From CAZBWP01 sp964630265 (GTDB lineage: Bacteria; Pseudomonadota; Alphaproteobacteria; Rhodospirillales; Defluviicoccaceae), in contig CAZVRW010000002.1 in the NCBI GenBank assembly GCA_964630265.1, positions 24,164 to 88,163 on the forward strand: a DNA stretch of 64,000 bases, given 5' to 3'. Positions within the stretch are counted from its first letter, which is position 1; every line of letters begins with the position of its first letter. The translations under genes were made by a program, and so were the position numbers. Under the pieces are notes generated by a model. It saw only the letters and a program-made list of their open reading frames with translations. It searched no databases and had not been told where the DNA came from. Below, in pieces: positions 14,966 through 22,476 of the stretch.

Positions 14966-16323
14966 GCGCGATCACGATCAGTAGCAAGGCGTGCAGCGTC
15001 AATCCGCTGAAGGCAAGCCCCGCCCTCGGCAGCGCGCTCGCCTTCCTCGGTCTCGACGGCTGCCTGCCGCTGTTGCATGGCGGCCAGGGATGCACCGCTT
15101 TCGCCCTCGTACTGATGGTTCGCCATTTTCGCGAGGCGATCCCGTTGCAGACGACGGCGATGAGCGAGCTCAATGCCATCCTCGGCGGTGCCGACAACGT
15201 GGAGCAGGCGATCGGCACCCTGCACGAGCGCGCCCGGCCACGGATCATCGGCTTGTGCACGACCGCCCTGACGGAGACTCGCGACGAGGACCTGGCGGGT
15301 GATCTCAGGCGCATCCTGCCGGCGCACCCCGAGTGGAACGACCTGTCCGTCATTCACGCGGCGACACCCGATTTCGCCGGCGGCCTGGAGGCCGGATGGA
15401 GTGCCGCGGTCGAGGCGATCGTCGACGTCCTGGTGGAGCCCGGCCGGCGGCCGCGCGCGGAGAAGCGGGTCAACCTGTTGACGGCGAGCCATCTGACTCC
15501 CGCCGACGTCGAGCTTTTGAAGGACGTGATCGAGAGCTTCGGGCTCACGGCCGTGGTCCTGCCGGACCTGTCCGCTTCCCTCGACGGTCACATCCCCGAC
15601 GACCACGTGCCCACGTCCCTCGGCGGCACGGATCGTGCGGCGATCCGCGGCATGGGGTCCTCTGTGCTGACGCTAGCGGTCGGTGAGCAGACGCGCGCGG
15701 CCGCGACGCTGCTGGAGGAGCGGACCGGGGTGCCGTTCCGGGTGTTCGAGCGGCTCACCGGCCTGGCCGCGTTCGATGCCTTCGTCACGGTTCTCGCCGA
15801 GGTCAGTGGCCGGACGGCGCCGATGCGGCTCCGCCGCGAGCGCAGCCGTCTGGTCGACGCCATGCTGGATTCGCACTTCTTTTTCACCGGTCGGCGGGTG
15901 GCGGTGGCGGGCGATCCGGACCTGCTCGAGGCGGCCTGCTCCCTGCTCGCGGACATGGACTGTGACCTCGTCGCCGCCGTCACCACCCGGGCGACGCCGG
16001 CGGCGGCGCGCGTGCCGATCGAGACCGTCGTCGTCGGCGACCTCGACGACCTGGAACGGGGCGCCCTCGCCAGCGGCTGTGATCTGGTGGTGACCAACGC
16101 GCACGGCCGCGAGCTGGCCCAGCGCCTCGGGGCGCCGCTGTTCCGTTGGGGCTTTCCGGAATTCGACCGGCTCGGCGCCGGCCATCGGCTCACCGTCGGC
16201 TACCGTGGCACGCGCGATCTCCTGTTCGAGATCGGCAACCTGTTGTTGGACCACGAGACCGAAAGTCCGGCCCATGAACGCCGCGACCGGGAGGTGAGCC
16301 ATGAAACCCACGTCGATGCGTAG
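14962..16323 (+). CDS. nifN: NifN, FeMo-co assembly scaffold beta-type subunit
   Basis: The 453-residue product is the NifK-like partner of NifE. It contains the N-terminal KACSVNPLKASPALG, GCLPLLHGGQGCTAF, GLCTTALTETRDEDL and near the C-terminus FPEFDRLGAGHRLTVGYRG. The expected Cys residues for the permanent [4Fe-4S] clusters are present. It overlaps nifE by 4 bases and nifX by 23 bases. Cytoplasmic scaffold. Confidence 0.97.
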   Translation: MSAITISSKACSVNPLKASPALGSALAFLGLDGCLPLLHGGQGCTAFALVLMVRHFREAIPLQTTAMSELNAILGGADNVEQAIGTLHERARPRIIGLCTTALTETRDEDLAGDLRRILPAHPEWNDLSVIHAATPDFAGGLEAGWSAAVEAIVDVLVEPGRRPRAEKRVNLLTASHLTPADVELLKDVIESFGLTAVVLPDLSASLDGHIPDDHVPTSLGGTDRAAIRGMGSSVLTLAVGEQTRAAATLLEERTGVPFRVFERLTGLAAFDAFVTVLAEVSGRTAPMRLRRERSRLVDAMLDSHFFFTGRRVAVAGDPDLLEAACSLLADMDCDLVAAVTTRATPAAARVPIETVVVGDLDDLERGALASGCDLVVTNAHGRELAQRLGAPLFRWGFPEFDRLGAGHRLTVGYRGTRDLLFEIGNLLLDHETESPAHERRDREVSHETHVDA

Positions 16324-16825
16324 ACTGCGCGTCGTCCCCACCGATGTGCCGCCGGGCGGCTCTCCGGACCCGGCGGCGGAAGGAGCGAGCATGCGGATCG
16401 CCTTTGCCACCCAGGATTTGAGAACCCTGGACGCCCATTTCGCCGGCGCCAAGAACCTCGCCATCTACGATGTCGGCCCGGACGGCCACCGCTTCCTCGA
16501 GGCGATCCGCTTCGACTCCACCAGTGGCGAGGACGGCGTGCACGCCGAGCCCGACGAGGATCGGATCACGCCCCGCGTCGATGCCCTCGAGGGCTGCACG
16601 CTGCTGTTCGTGCTGGCGATCGGCGGCCCCGCCGCCGCCAAGGTGGTGAACCGGCGGGTCCACCCGATCAAGGTGCCGAAGCCCGAGCCGATCGCCCAGG
16701 TCCTCGAGCGGGTGCAGACCATGCTCAACGGCACGCCGCCGCCGTGGCTGCGCAAGGCGCTCGGTCGCGATGCCGGCGCGCCGGCCTCGTTCCTCGACGA
16801 CGACGCTCCGAGTGGGGCGGCCTGA
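16301..16825 (+). CDS. nifX: NifX, FeMo-co/NifB-co carrier protein
   Basis: The 174-residue protein has a NifX-type dinitrogenase iron-molybdenum cofactor binding fold from about residue 31 (MRIAFATQDLRTLDAHFAGA) to RRVHPIKVPKPEPIAQVLERVQ, with C-terminal LNGTPPPWLRK. The first ATG (16301) follows GGAGGTGAGCC inside the nifN 3' end, giving a 30-residue N-terminal extension; the inner Met31 is preceded by GGAGCGAGC and could also be used. NifX binds NifB-co and the VK-cluster on the way to NifEN. Last base shared with the next gene. Confidence 0.95.
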   Translation: MKPTSMRRLRVVPTDVPPGGSPDPAAEGASMRIAFATQDLRTLDAHFAGAKNLAIYDVGPDGHRFLEAIRFDSTSGEDGVHAEPDEDRITPRVDALEGCTLLFVLAIGGPAAAKVVNRRVHPIKVPKPEPIAQVLERVQTMLNGTPPPWLRKALGRDAGAPASFLDDDAPSGAA

Positions 16826-17310
16826 TGACGGCGCCCACCTCCGCGCTGCCCACCGACGCCCCCGCGGCGACGTCCGGCGGCGGCTTCACCAGCGCGCTGG
16901 TCACGTTGATGCGGGCACACGACCCCTACGGCGTCTGGGCGCGGACGGCCGACGAGGCGCTGTTGGCGACCTTCGTGCGGACGCCGGCGCAGCGCCGCTC
17001 CACCGACGTGCTGGGCTCGCCCGATGCCCGCGCCCTGTGGCGCGTCGAAGTGTTCTTCAACGCCGTCGGCTTGGCCGCGACGCGGCGGACAGGCGTCGAT
17101 GTCATCAGCCTGTCGAAGGTGACCGATGAAGGTTTCGGCCGTGTCGTCCTGACCGCCGGTCGTCTCGTCGTTCTCGACCGGCCGCTCCGCGACGTGCACC
17201 GCTTCGGCTTCGACTCGGTGGCGGCGCTGCAGTCGGCCGGCGATCGCATGATCGATGACGTCGCCGGATTGATCGAGCGGTTCGCCGATGTCGCCCGCAC
17301 CACCTCTTGA
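16825..17310 (+). CDS. NifX-associated nitrogen fixation protein (DUF269)
   Basis: This 161-residue protein matches the DUF269 family always found after nifX. Signatures are ALVTLMRAHDPYGVW, LWRVEVFFNAVGLAATRRTG, VLTAGRLVVLDRPLRDVHRFGF and a C-terminal amphipathic helix. The exact function is not known to me; conservation beside nifX and fdxB suggests a part in FeMo-co synthesis or its electron supply. The start overlaps the nifX stop (TGATG), indicating coupling. Small and soluble. Confidence 0.93.
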   Translation: MTAPTSALPTDAPAATSGGGFTSALVTLMRAHDPYGVWARTADEALLATFVRTPAQRRSTDVLGSPDARALWRVEVFFNAVGLAATRRTGVDVISLSKVTDEGFGRVVLTAGRLVVLDRPLRDVHRFGFDSVAALQSAGDRMIDDVAGLIERFADVARTTS

Positions 17311-17327
17311 TGAAAAAGGACCCAGCC

Positions 17328-17630
17328 ATGACCCAGTTTCAGCCTGTTTCCCGCGACGGAACGCCGTGGGAGCCCATGTACATCGAGGCCATCGATCCCG
17401 AGAGCTGCATTGGCTGCGGCCGCTGCTACAAGGTGTGCGGTCGCGGCGTGCTGGCGATGATGGGGGCGACCGAAGATGGTGAGGTGGTCGACGCCGACGA
17501 TGATGAGGCGGAGCGCATGATCATGACCATCGCCGCCAAGGGCAAGTGCATCGGTTGCGGTGCGTGCGCCCAGGTCTGCAGCACCAAGGCGCAGACCCAC
17601 ATCCCCGCGTCCGCGGCCCTTGCCGCCTGA
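17328..17630 (+). CDS. fdxB: FdxB, nif-specific ferredoxin III
   Basis: The 100-residue ferredoxin has two [4Fe-4S] motifs, CIGCGRCYKVC and CIGCGACAQVC, separated by an acidic insert (DADDDEAER) typical of the nif-specific ferredoxin III family. The ATG at 17328 is chosen because AAAAAGGA precedes it at 8 bases; an upstream ATG at 17310 overlaps the DUF269 stop but lacks a ribosome site of its own. It probably delivers electrons to nitrogenase or to cofactor synthesis. Confidence 0.93.
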   Translation: MTQFQPVSRDGTPWEPMYIEAIDPESCIGCGRCYKVCGRGVLAMMGATEDGEVVDADDDEAERMIMTIAAKGKCIGCGACAQVCSTKAQTHIPASAALAA

Positions 17631-17648
17631 CCGGGCGGGAGTGACGCC

Positions 17649-18272
17649 GTGCTCGGCCTTCAGGGGCTGCATGGGCGCTTGATCGACGGCGGCCGTGGCG
17701 ATCCCTTCGATCGCCACGTCTTCGCCTGCGCCATCGTCGCCGGTCTGGCCGAGGATGATCGGCCGCTGACCGAGGCTCTCGGCCTCGCGCCGTTCGCCCT
17801 CGCAACCATCCTCGGCGCCTACTTTCCCAGGGCCTGGCGCATCCTGCCGGCGCGGACCCGCGGCGCCGACGCCGGCGCCGATGCCCTGGAGGAGCCCGAT
17901 CTGCGCGTTCTGCTGCTCGAGCACCGCACCCGGGGCGCCGTTGCCGAGGGCTGGCTCGCCAGCATCATCGCCCGCCGCTCACTCGCCGCCAATCACCTCT
18001 GGCAGGACCTGGGCCTGTTCGGCCGCGACGAGTTGAACACGCTCATGCACCGACACTTCCACAGCCTGAAGCAGCGCAACAGCCGCGACATGAAGTGGAA
18101 GAAGTTCTTCTATCGCGAGCTCTGCGAACGCGACGGCGTCGTCATCTGCAAGTCGCCGAACTGCAGCGTCTGTGCCGACGTCGCCTTCTGTTTCGGCCCC
18201 GAAGCCGGCGAGCCGTTGTCGGCTGTGCGGTTCGGGCTGTCCGAAGTCCGACAAAGCCAACACGTCGGCTGA
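17649..18272 (+). CDS. nifQ: NifQ, molybdenum donor for FeMo-co
   Basis: NifQ carries a Mo-Fe-S cluster that supplies molybdenum to NifEN. The 207-residue product contains the family core MKWKKFFYRELCERDGVVIC and the cysteine motif C-X4-C-X2-C-X5-C (CKSPNCSVCADVAFC). It starts with GTG at 17649 behind GGGCGGGAG. The 3' end of the gene carries a NifA site (18238-18253) that serves the next operon, so part of the coding sequence is also regulatory DNA. Confidence 0.95.
   Translation: MLGLQGLHGRLIDGGRGDPFDRHVFACAIVAGLAEDDRPLTEALGLAPFALATILGAYFPRAWRILPARTRGADAGADALEEPDLRVLLLEHRTRGAVAEGWLASIIARRSLAANHLWQDLGLFGRDELNTLMHRHFHSLKQRNSRDMKWKKFFYRELCERDGVVICKSPNCSVCADVAFCFGPEAGEPLSAVRFGLSEVRQSQHVG
18238..18253. 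promoter_or_regulatory. NifA upstream activator site inside the end of nifQ
   Basis: TGT-CCGAAGTCCG-ACA is a perfect TGT-N10-ACA site, about 80 bp upstream of the next -24/-12 promoter. It overlaps the last codons of nifQ (gene end 18272), so the nifQ C-terminal residues may be constrained by the site. Confidence 0.75.
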
Positions 18273-18325
18273 CGCTCCGGCCTACCCGCCGGAATAAAAA
18301 TCCAACCAAATCATTGTTCTAATAG

Positions 18326-18344
18326 TTTGGCACGCGGTTTGCTT
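18326..18344 (+). promoter_or_regulatory. sigma-54 (-24/-12) promoter for iscA-nifUSVW
   Basis: TTTGGCACGCGGTTTGCTT contains TGGCACG-N4-TTGC with GG at 18329-18330 and GC at 18341-18342, the best consensus match on the plus strand of this window. It should drive the IscA-type gene, nifU, nifS, nifV, nifW and perhaps the two genes after them. Confidence 0.9.
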
Positions 18345-18388
18345 CTCACTGGATATCGACATCGCCGATCGAGAGGAGAGACGACCCC

Positions 18389-18712
18389 ATGGTGGCATTG
18401 ACAGCAAAGGCGCAGGACGTCGTTCATCGCCTCGTCGACGAGGCGACGACGGGCGTCACCGGCCTCAGGATCATGGTCAACGAGGGCGGCTGCTCCGGTC
18501 TGCAGTACGTCTTCGGTCTCGAACTCGCACCCAACGCCGACGACCGGGTCTTCGAGTTCGGCGATGTCAAGGTGTTCGTCGACCCCGCCAGCCTGCCGAT
18601 CGTCGATGGTCTGCAGATCGACTTTGTCGAAGGGCTCGAGACCTCCGGCTTCGTCTTCGACAACCCCAATGCCCGCGACGTTTGCAGTTGCGGCAAGTCG
18701 TTCGCGAACTGA
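18389..18712 (+). CDS. IscA/HesB-type Fe-S carrier of the nif cluster
   Basis: This 107-residue A-type Fe-S carrier has the three conserved cysteines: Cys35 in EGGCSGLQY, and Cys99 and Cys101 in the C-terminal CSCGKSF. Nif-linked members (often called NifIscA or IscN) pass clusters made by NifU/NifS to nitrogenase components. It is first in the transcript from the sigma-54 promoter at 18326, with GGAGAG before the ATG. nifU follows after 13 bp. Confidence 0.93.
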   Translation: MVALTAKAQDVVHRLVDEATTGVTGLRIMVNEGGCSGLQYVFGLELAPNADDRVFEFGDVKVFVDPASLPIVDGLQIDFVEGLETSGFVFDNPNARDVCSCGKSFAN

Positions 18713-18725
18713 CCGGGAGGACGCC

Positions 18726-19646
18726 ATGTGGGACTACACCGCGACGGTCAAAGACCATTTCTTCAACCCGCGCAACATCGGTGTGCTGGACGACGCCAAT
18801 GGTGTCGGTGAGGTCGGCTCCATCAGTTGCGGCGATGCGTTGCGGCTGATGCTGCGCGTCGACGACGCGACCGGCCGCATCACCGCCGCCACCTTCCAGA
18901 CCTTCGGCTGTGGCTCGGCCATCGCCTCGTCGTCGGCGTTGACCGAGATGATCATCGGCAAGACGCCCGACGAGGCGCTGGCGATCAGCAACCAGGACAT
19001 TGCCGACTATCTCGGCGGTCTGCCGGTGGAGAAGATGCACTGCTCGGTCATGGGCGCCGAGGCGCTGCGCGCGGCGATCGCCAACTATCGGGGCGAGGCC
19101 GCGCCGGCCGACCAGCACGACGACGGCGCCCTCGTCTGCCGCTGTTTCGGTGTCGACGCGGGTCTGCTCGAACGCACCATACGCGGCAACCGGCTGACCG
19201 ACGTCTCCATGGTCGTCGCCTACACCAAGGCGGGCGGCCAGTGCGGCGCCTGCCGCGAGAAGATCGAGGGGCTGCTCGAGAGCGTCAACGCCGGCATGGT
19301 CGGCGAAGGGCTGCTCGATCCGGCGGCGGCGTTCCGGGCCGGCGCGTCGCCGTCGGAGCCCGTCGGTTCGCCGGCGCCGGACGCTGCGGCCGGCGTCGCG
19401 ACGGTGCGCGAGATCCTGGCGATCCAGAAAGGTATCGACGCCATGCGGCCGCTGTTCCAGCGCGACGGCGGCGATGTCGAGTTGGTCGACGTCGATGGCG
19501 ACCTCGTCGTCGTTCGCCTGTCGGGCGCCTGCGTGCGCTGCGAGATGGCGTCGGCGACGATCCACAGCCTGCGCGAGCACCTGATGGCGAGCTTGGCCCG
19601 ACCATTGCGCGTGGTTCCCGAAACCGCCCTGGCCGCTCTGGCCTGA
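18726..19646 (+). CDS. nifU: NifU, Fe-S cluster scaffold
   Basis: NifU assembles Fe-S clusters from NifS-derived sulfur. The 306-residue protein shows all three domains. The IscU-like part has Cys35, Cys62 and Cys106. The central [2Fe-2S] BFD-type part has Cys138, Cys140, Cys173 and Cys176. The Nfu-type C-terminal part has Cys269-X2-Cys272 (CVRCEM). A flexible Ala/Pro linker separates the last two. The start at 18726 follows GGGAGG. It has normal length and is complete. Confidence 0.97.
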   Translation: MWDYTATVKDHFFNPRNIGVLDDANGVGEVGSISCGDALRLMLRVDDATGRITAATFQTFGCGSAIASSSALTEMIIGKTPDEALAISNQDIADYLGGLPVEKMHCSVMGAEALRAAIANYRGEAAPADQHDDGALVCRCFGVDAGLLERTIRGNRLTDVSMVVAYTKAGGQCGACREKIEGLLESVNAGMVGEGLLDPAAAFRAGASPSEPVGSPAPDAAAGVATVREILAIQKGIDAMRPLFQRDGGDVELVDVDGDLVVVRLSGACVRCEMASATIHSLREHLMASLARPLRVVPETALAALA

Positions 19647-19667
19647 GCCCGTCCGAGGAGGTGAAAC

Positions 19668-20870
19668 ATGCGCGCCGTCTATCTTGACAACAACGCGACC
19701 ACCCGGGTCGATCCACGCGTGGTCGAGGCCATGCTGCCGTTCTTCAGCGAACAGTTCGGCAATCCCTCGTCCATGCACAGTTTCGGCGAGACCGTGGGGA
19801 CCCGCATCCGCGAGGCCCGCCGCCAGGTTCAGGCGTTGCTCGGGGCCGCCTACGAGGACGAGGTGATCTTCACGTCGTGCGGCACCGAAGCCGACAACAC
19901 CGCGATCCTGTCGGCCTTGAAGACCAATCCGAGCCGCCGCGAAATCGTCACCAGTGCGGTGGAACACCCGGCCGTGTTGTCCCTGTGCCGACACTTGGAG
20001 CGCCACGAAGGCTACACCCTTCACGTCATCCCGGTGGATGCCAAGGGACGGCTGGACGTGGACGCTTACGCCCGTGCGCTGTCGCCCAATGTCGCCATCG
20101 TCTCGATCATGTGGGCCAACAACGAGACCGGCACCCTGTTTCCGGTCGAGCTGCTCGCCAAGCTGGCGCACCGGTTCGACATTCCGTTCCACACCGATGC
20201 GGTGCAGGCGGTGGGCAAGATCCCCCTCAACCTCGCCCAGGCGGATATCGACATGCTGTCGCTGTCCGGCCACAAGCTGCATGCGCCGAAGGGGATCGGC
20301 GCATTGTACGTGCGGCGCGGCCTGCGCTACCGCCCGCTGCTGCGCGGCGGCCACCAGGAGCGCGAGCGCCGTGCCGGCACCGAGAACACCGCCGCTATCG
20401 TCGCGCTGGGCGCCGCCTGCGGCCTCGCCATGGCGGCCGTCGACGAGGAGAACACCCGCGTCCGCGCCCTCCGCGACACCCTGGAGCGCGGCATCCTTGC
20501 CGCCGTGCCGCGGTGCTTCGTCACCGGCGATCCCAATTACCGCCTGCCGAACACCAGCAACATCGCCTTCGAGTTCGTCGAGGGCGAGGCGATCCTCTTG
20601 CACCTGAACCGCGCCGGCATCGCCGCCTCGTCGGGCTCGGCGTGCACGTCCGGATCGCTGGAGCCGTCGCACGTCATGCAGGCGATGGGCGTGCCGTTCA
20701 CCGCGGCGCATGGCGCCATCCGCTTCTCCCTGTCGCGGGAGACCACTGCCGAGGACATCGACCACGTGCTCGCGGTGTTGCCGCCCATCGTCGAGCGGCT
20801 GCGCGCCATGTCACCCTACTGGAACAGCGGCATGCCGCTGGCCGACGCGTTCCAGCCGGCGTTCGCCTGA
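19668..20870 (+). CDS. nifS: NifS, cysteine desulfurase
   Basis: NifS is a PLP enzyme that takes sulfur from cysteine for NifU. The 400-residue protein has VYLDNNATTRVDP at the N-terminus, the PLP lysine Lys203 in SGHKLHAPKG, His/Asp residues for the cofactor (AVEHPAV, FHTDAVQ) and the active-site Cys326 in SSGSACTSGSLEPSHV. GAGGTGAAAC precedes the ATG. It lies 21 bp after nifU and 12 bp before nifV. Confidence 0.97.
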   Translation: MRAVYLDNNATTRVDPRVVEAMLPFFSEQFGNPSSMHSFGETVGTRIREARRQVQALLGAAYEDEVIFTSCGTEADNTAILSALKTNPSRREIVTSAVEHPAVLSLCRHLERHEGYTLHVIPVDAKGRLDVDAYARALSPNVAIVSIMWANNETGTLFPVELLAKLAHRFDIPFHTDAVQAVGKIPLNLAQADIDMLSLSGHKLHAPKGIGALYVRRGLRYRPLLRGGHQERERRAGTENTAAIVALGAACGLAMAAVDEENTRVRALRDTLERGILAAVPRCFVTGDPNYRLPNTSNIAFEFVEGEAILLHLNRAGIAASSGSACTSGSLEPSHVMQAMGVPFTAAHGAIRFSLSRETTAEDIDHVLAVLPPIVERLRAMSPYWNSGMPLADAFQPAFA

Positions 20871-20882
20871 GGGCCGCGACCG

Positions 20883-22025
20883 ATGGCCCCCGCCACCCCC
20901 GTGATCCACGACACCACGCTCCGCGATGGCGAGCAGACCGCCGGCGTCGCCTTCACCGCGGCGGAGAAGGTGGTGATCGCCCGGGCGCTGAGCGATGCCG
21001 GCGTGCCGGAGATCGAGGTCGGCATCCCGGCCATGGGCGCCGATGAGCAGGACTCCATCCGCGCCGTCGTCGCCGCAGCGCTGCCGGTTCGCCTGGTCGG
21101 CTGGTGCCGGGCACGGGAAGGCGACATCGACGCCGCCGTCGCCTGCGGCCTGGGTGCCGTCAACGTCTCCATGCCGGTCTCCGATGCCATGCTGCACGGC
21201 AAGCTGGGGCGCGACCGGGCCTGGGCGCGGGAGACCGTCGCTCAGATCGTCGCTTATGCCCGTGACCGCGGCCTCGCGGTTGCCGTCGGCGGCGAGGATG
21301 CGTCCCGCGCCGCCGCCGACTCGGTGCTGGCGATGATCGAGACCAGCGAAGCCGCCGGCGCCCATCGCTTCCGCTTTGCCGACACGCTGGGGGTGCTCGA
21401 TCCCTTCCGGACCTTTGACGTCATCGGCTGGCTCAGGGCGCGCACGTCGCTGGAACTGGAGATCCACGCCCACGACGACCTCGGGCTGGCCACCGCCAAT
21501 TCCCTGGCGGCGGTCCGCGCCGGGGCGACGCACATCAACACCACGGTCAACGGCCTCGGCGAACGCGCCGGCAACGCGCCGCTGGAAGAGGCCGTCGTCG
21601 GCCTGAGCGAACTCTACGGCGTCGACACCGGCGTCGATGGCCGGCGCCTCAAGGCGATCTCGACCCTGGTCGCCGGCGCATCCGGCCGGCCGGTGCCGGT
21701 GAACAAGAGCATCGTCGGCGACGCCGTCTTCACCCACGAGGCGGGGATCCACGTGCACGGGCTGCTGCGGGATCCGCGCACCTACCAGGCGCTGGATCCC
21801 GCGGTTCTCGGCTGCCGGCACCGCATCCAGCTCGGCAAGCATTCCGGCGTCGCCGCCGTGCGCCATGTCTTCGCGGGCCTAGGCATCGCTCTCGATGCGG
21901 TGGGCGCCGGCGCGGTCCTGCAGCGGATTCGCAGTCATGCCGTCAATACCAAACGGCCGCCGACCATCGAAGACCTGCGCGAACTCTATGCCGAGCTGTC
22001 CTCGGTCGCGGGAGAGGTGCGATGA
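20883..22025 (+). CDS. nifV: NifV, homocitrate synthase
   Basis: NifV condenses acetyl-CoA and 2-oxoglutarate to homocitrate, the organic ligand of FeMo-co. The 380-residue protein has the HMGL-like TIM barrel signatures IHDTTLRDGEQTAGV, the metal site IHAHDDLGLATAN, GLGERAGNAPLEE and a C-terminal region with THEAGIHVHGLL and LGKHSG. The stop overlaps the ATG of nifW by 4 bases. Confidence 0.96.
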   Translation: MAPATPVIHDTTLRDGEQTAGVAFTAAEKVVIARALSDAGVPEIEVGIPAMGADEQDSIRAVVAAALPVRLVGWCRAREGDIDAAVACGLGAVNVSMPVSDAMLHGKLGRDRAWARETVAQIVAYARDRGLAVAVGGEDASRAAADSVLAMIETSEAAGAHRFRFADTLGVLDPFRTFDVIGWLRARTSLELEIHAHDDLGLATANSLAAVRAGATHINTTVNGLGERAGNAPLEEAVVGLSELYGVDTGVDGRRLKAISTLVAGASGRPVPVNKSIVGDAVFTHEAGIHVHGLLRDPRTYQALDPAVLGCRHRIQLGKHSGVAAVRHVFAGLGIALDAVGAGAVLQRIRSHAVNTKRPPTIEDLRELYAELSSVAGEVR

Positions 22026-22372
22026 CCCCACTGCGTGAAACTTTGGAAAGCCTGCAGACGGCCGAGGAGTTTCTCGACCACTTCGCGATTGCGTACGATC
22101 AGCACATCATCGATGTCTGTCGGCTGCATATCCTCAAGCGCGCCCATGACTACCTTCGCGATCGCGGCGTCCAGTCCCTGGACGACGCGGCGCTGCACGG
22201 TGCCTTCGCGCGCGTGCTGCAGCGCGCCTACGACGATTTCGTCGTGTCCGATCCGCTGACCGAACGCGTCTTCAAGGTGCTTCAGGAGGCGCCGCACCGA
22301 CCGCCGCAGCGGGCCAAGACGTTCATCCCGCTGGGCGACATCGTCGGAGTCGTGCCCGAGCGCCGCCGCTGA
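22022..22372 (+). CDS. nifW: NifW, nitrogenase stabilising/protective protein
   Basis: The 116-residue product begins with a helical segment LRETLESLQTAEEFLDHFAIAYD and has the central LHILKRAHDYLR and the C-terminal KTFIPLGDIVGV, all NifW traits. NifW interacts with the MoFe protein and is linked to oxygen protection or maturation. Its start overlaps the nifV stop (ATGA). It may be the last classical nif gene of the operon, followed 104 bp later by the Nfn-like gene. Confidence 0.92.
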   Translation: MTPLRETLESLQTAEEFLDHFAIAYDQHIIDVCRLHILKRAHDYLRDRGVQSLDDAALHGAFARVLQRAYDDFVVSDPLTERVFKVLQEAPHRPPQRAKTFIPLGDIVGVVPERRR

Positions 22373-22476
22373 TCCTGCGGTCGGCGGCGGTGCGGCATCG
22401 TGCCGCGCCGCAGCCGATATCCAGCCCGCGCCGCCGTGCCGCCGCCCAGGCAGGCCAGAATGAGGTTTCGACCATC

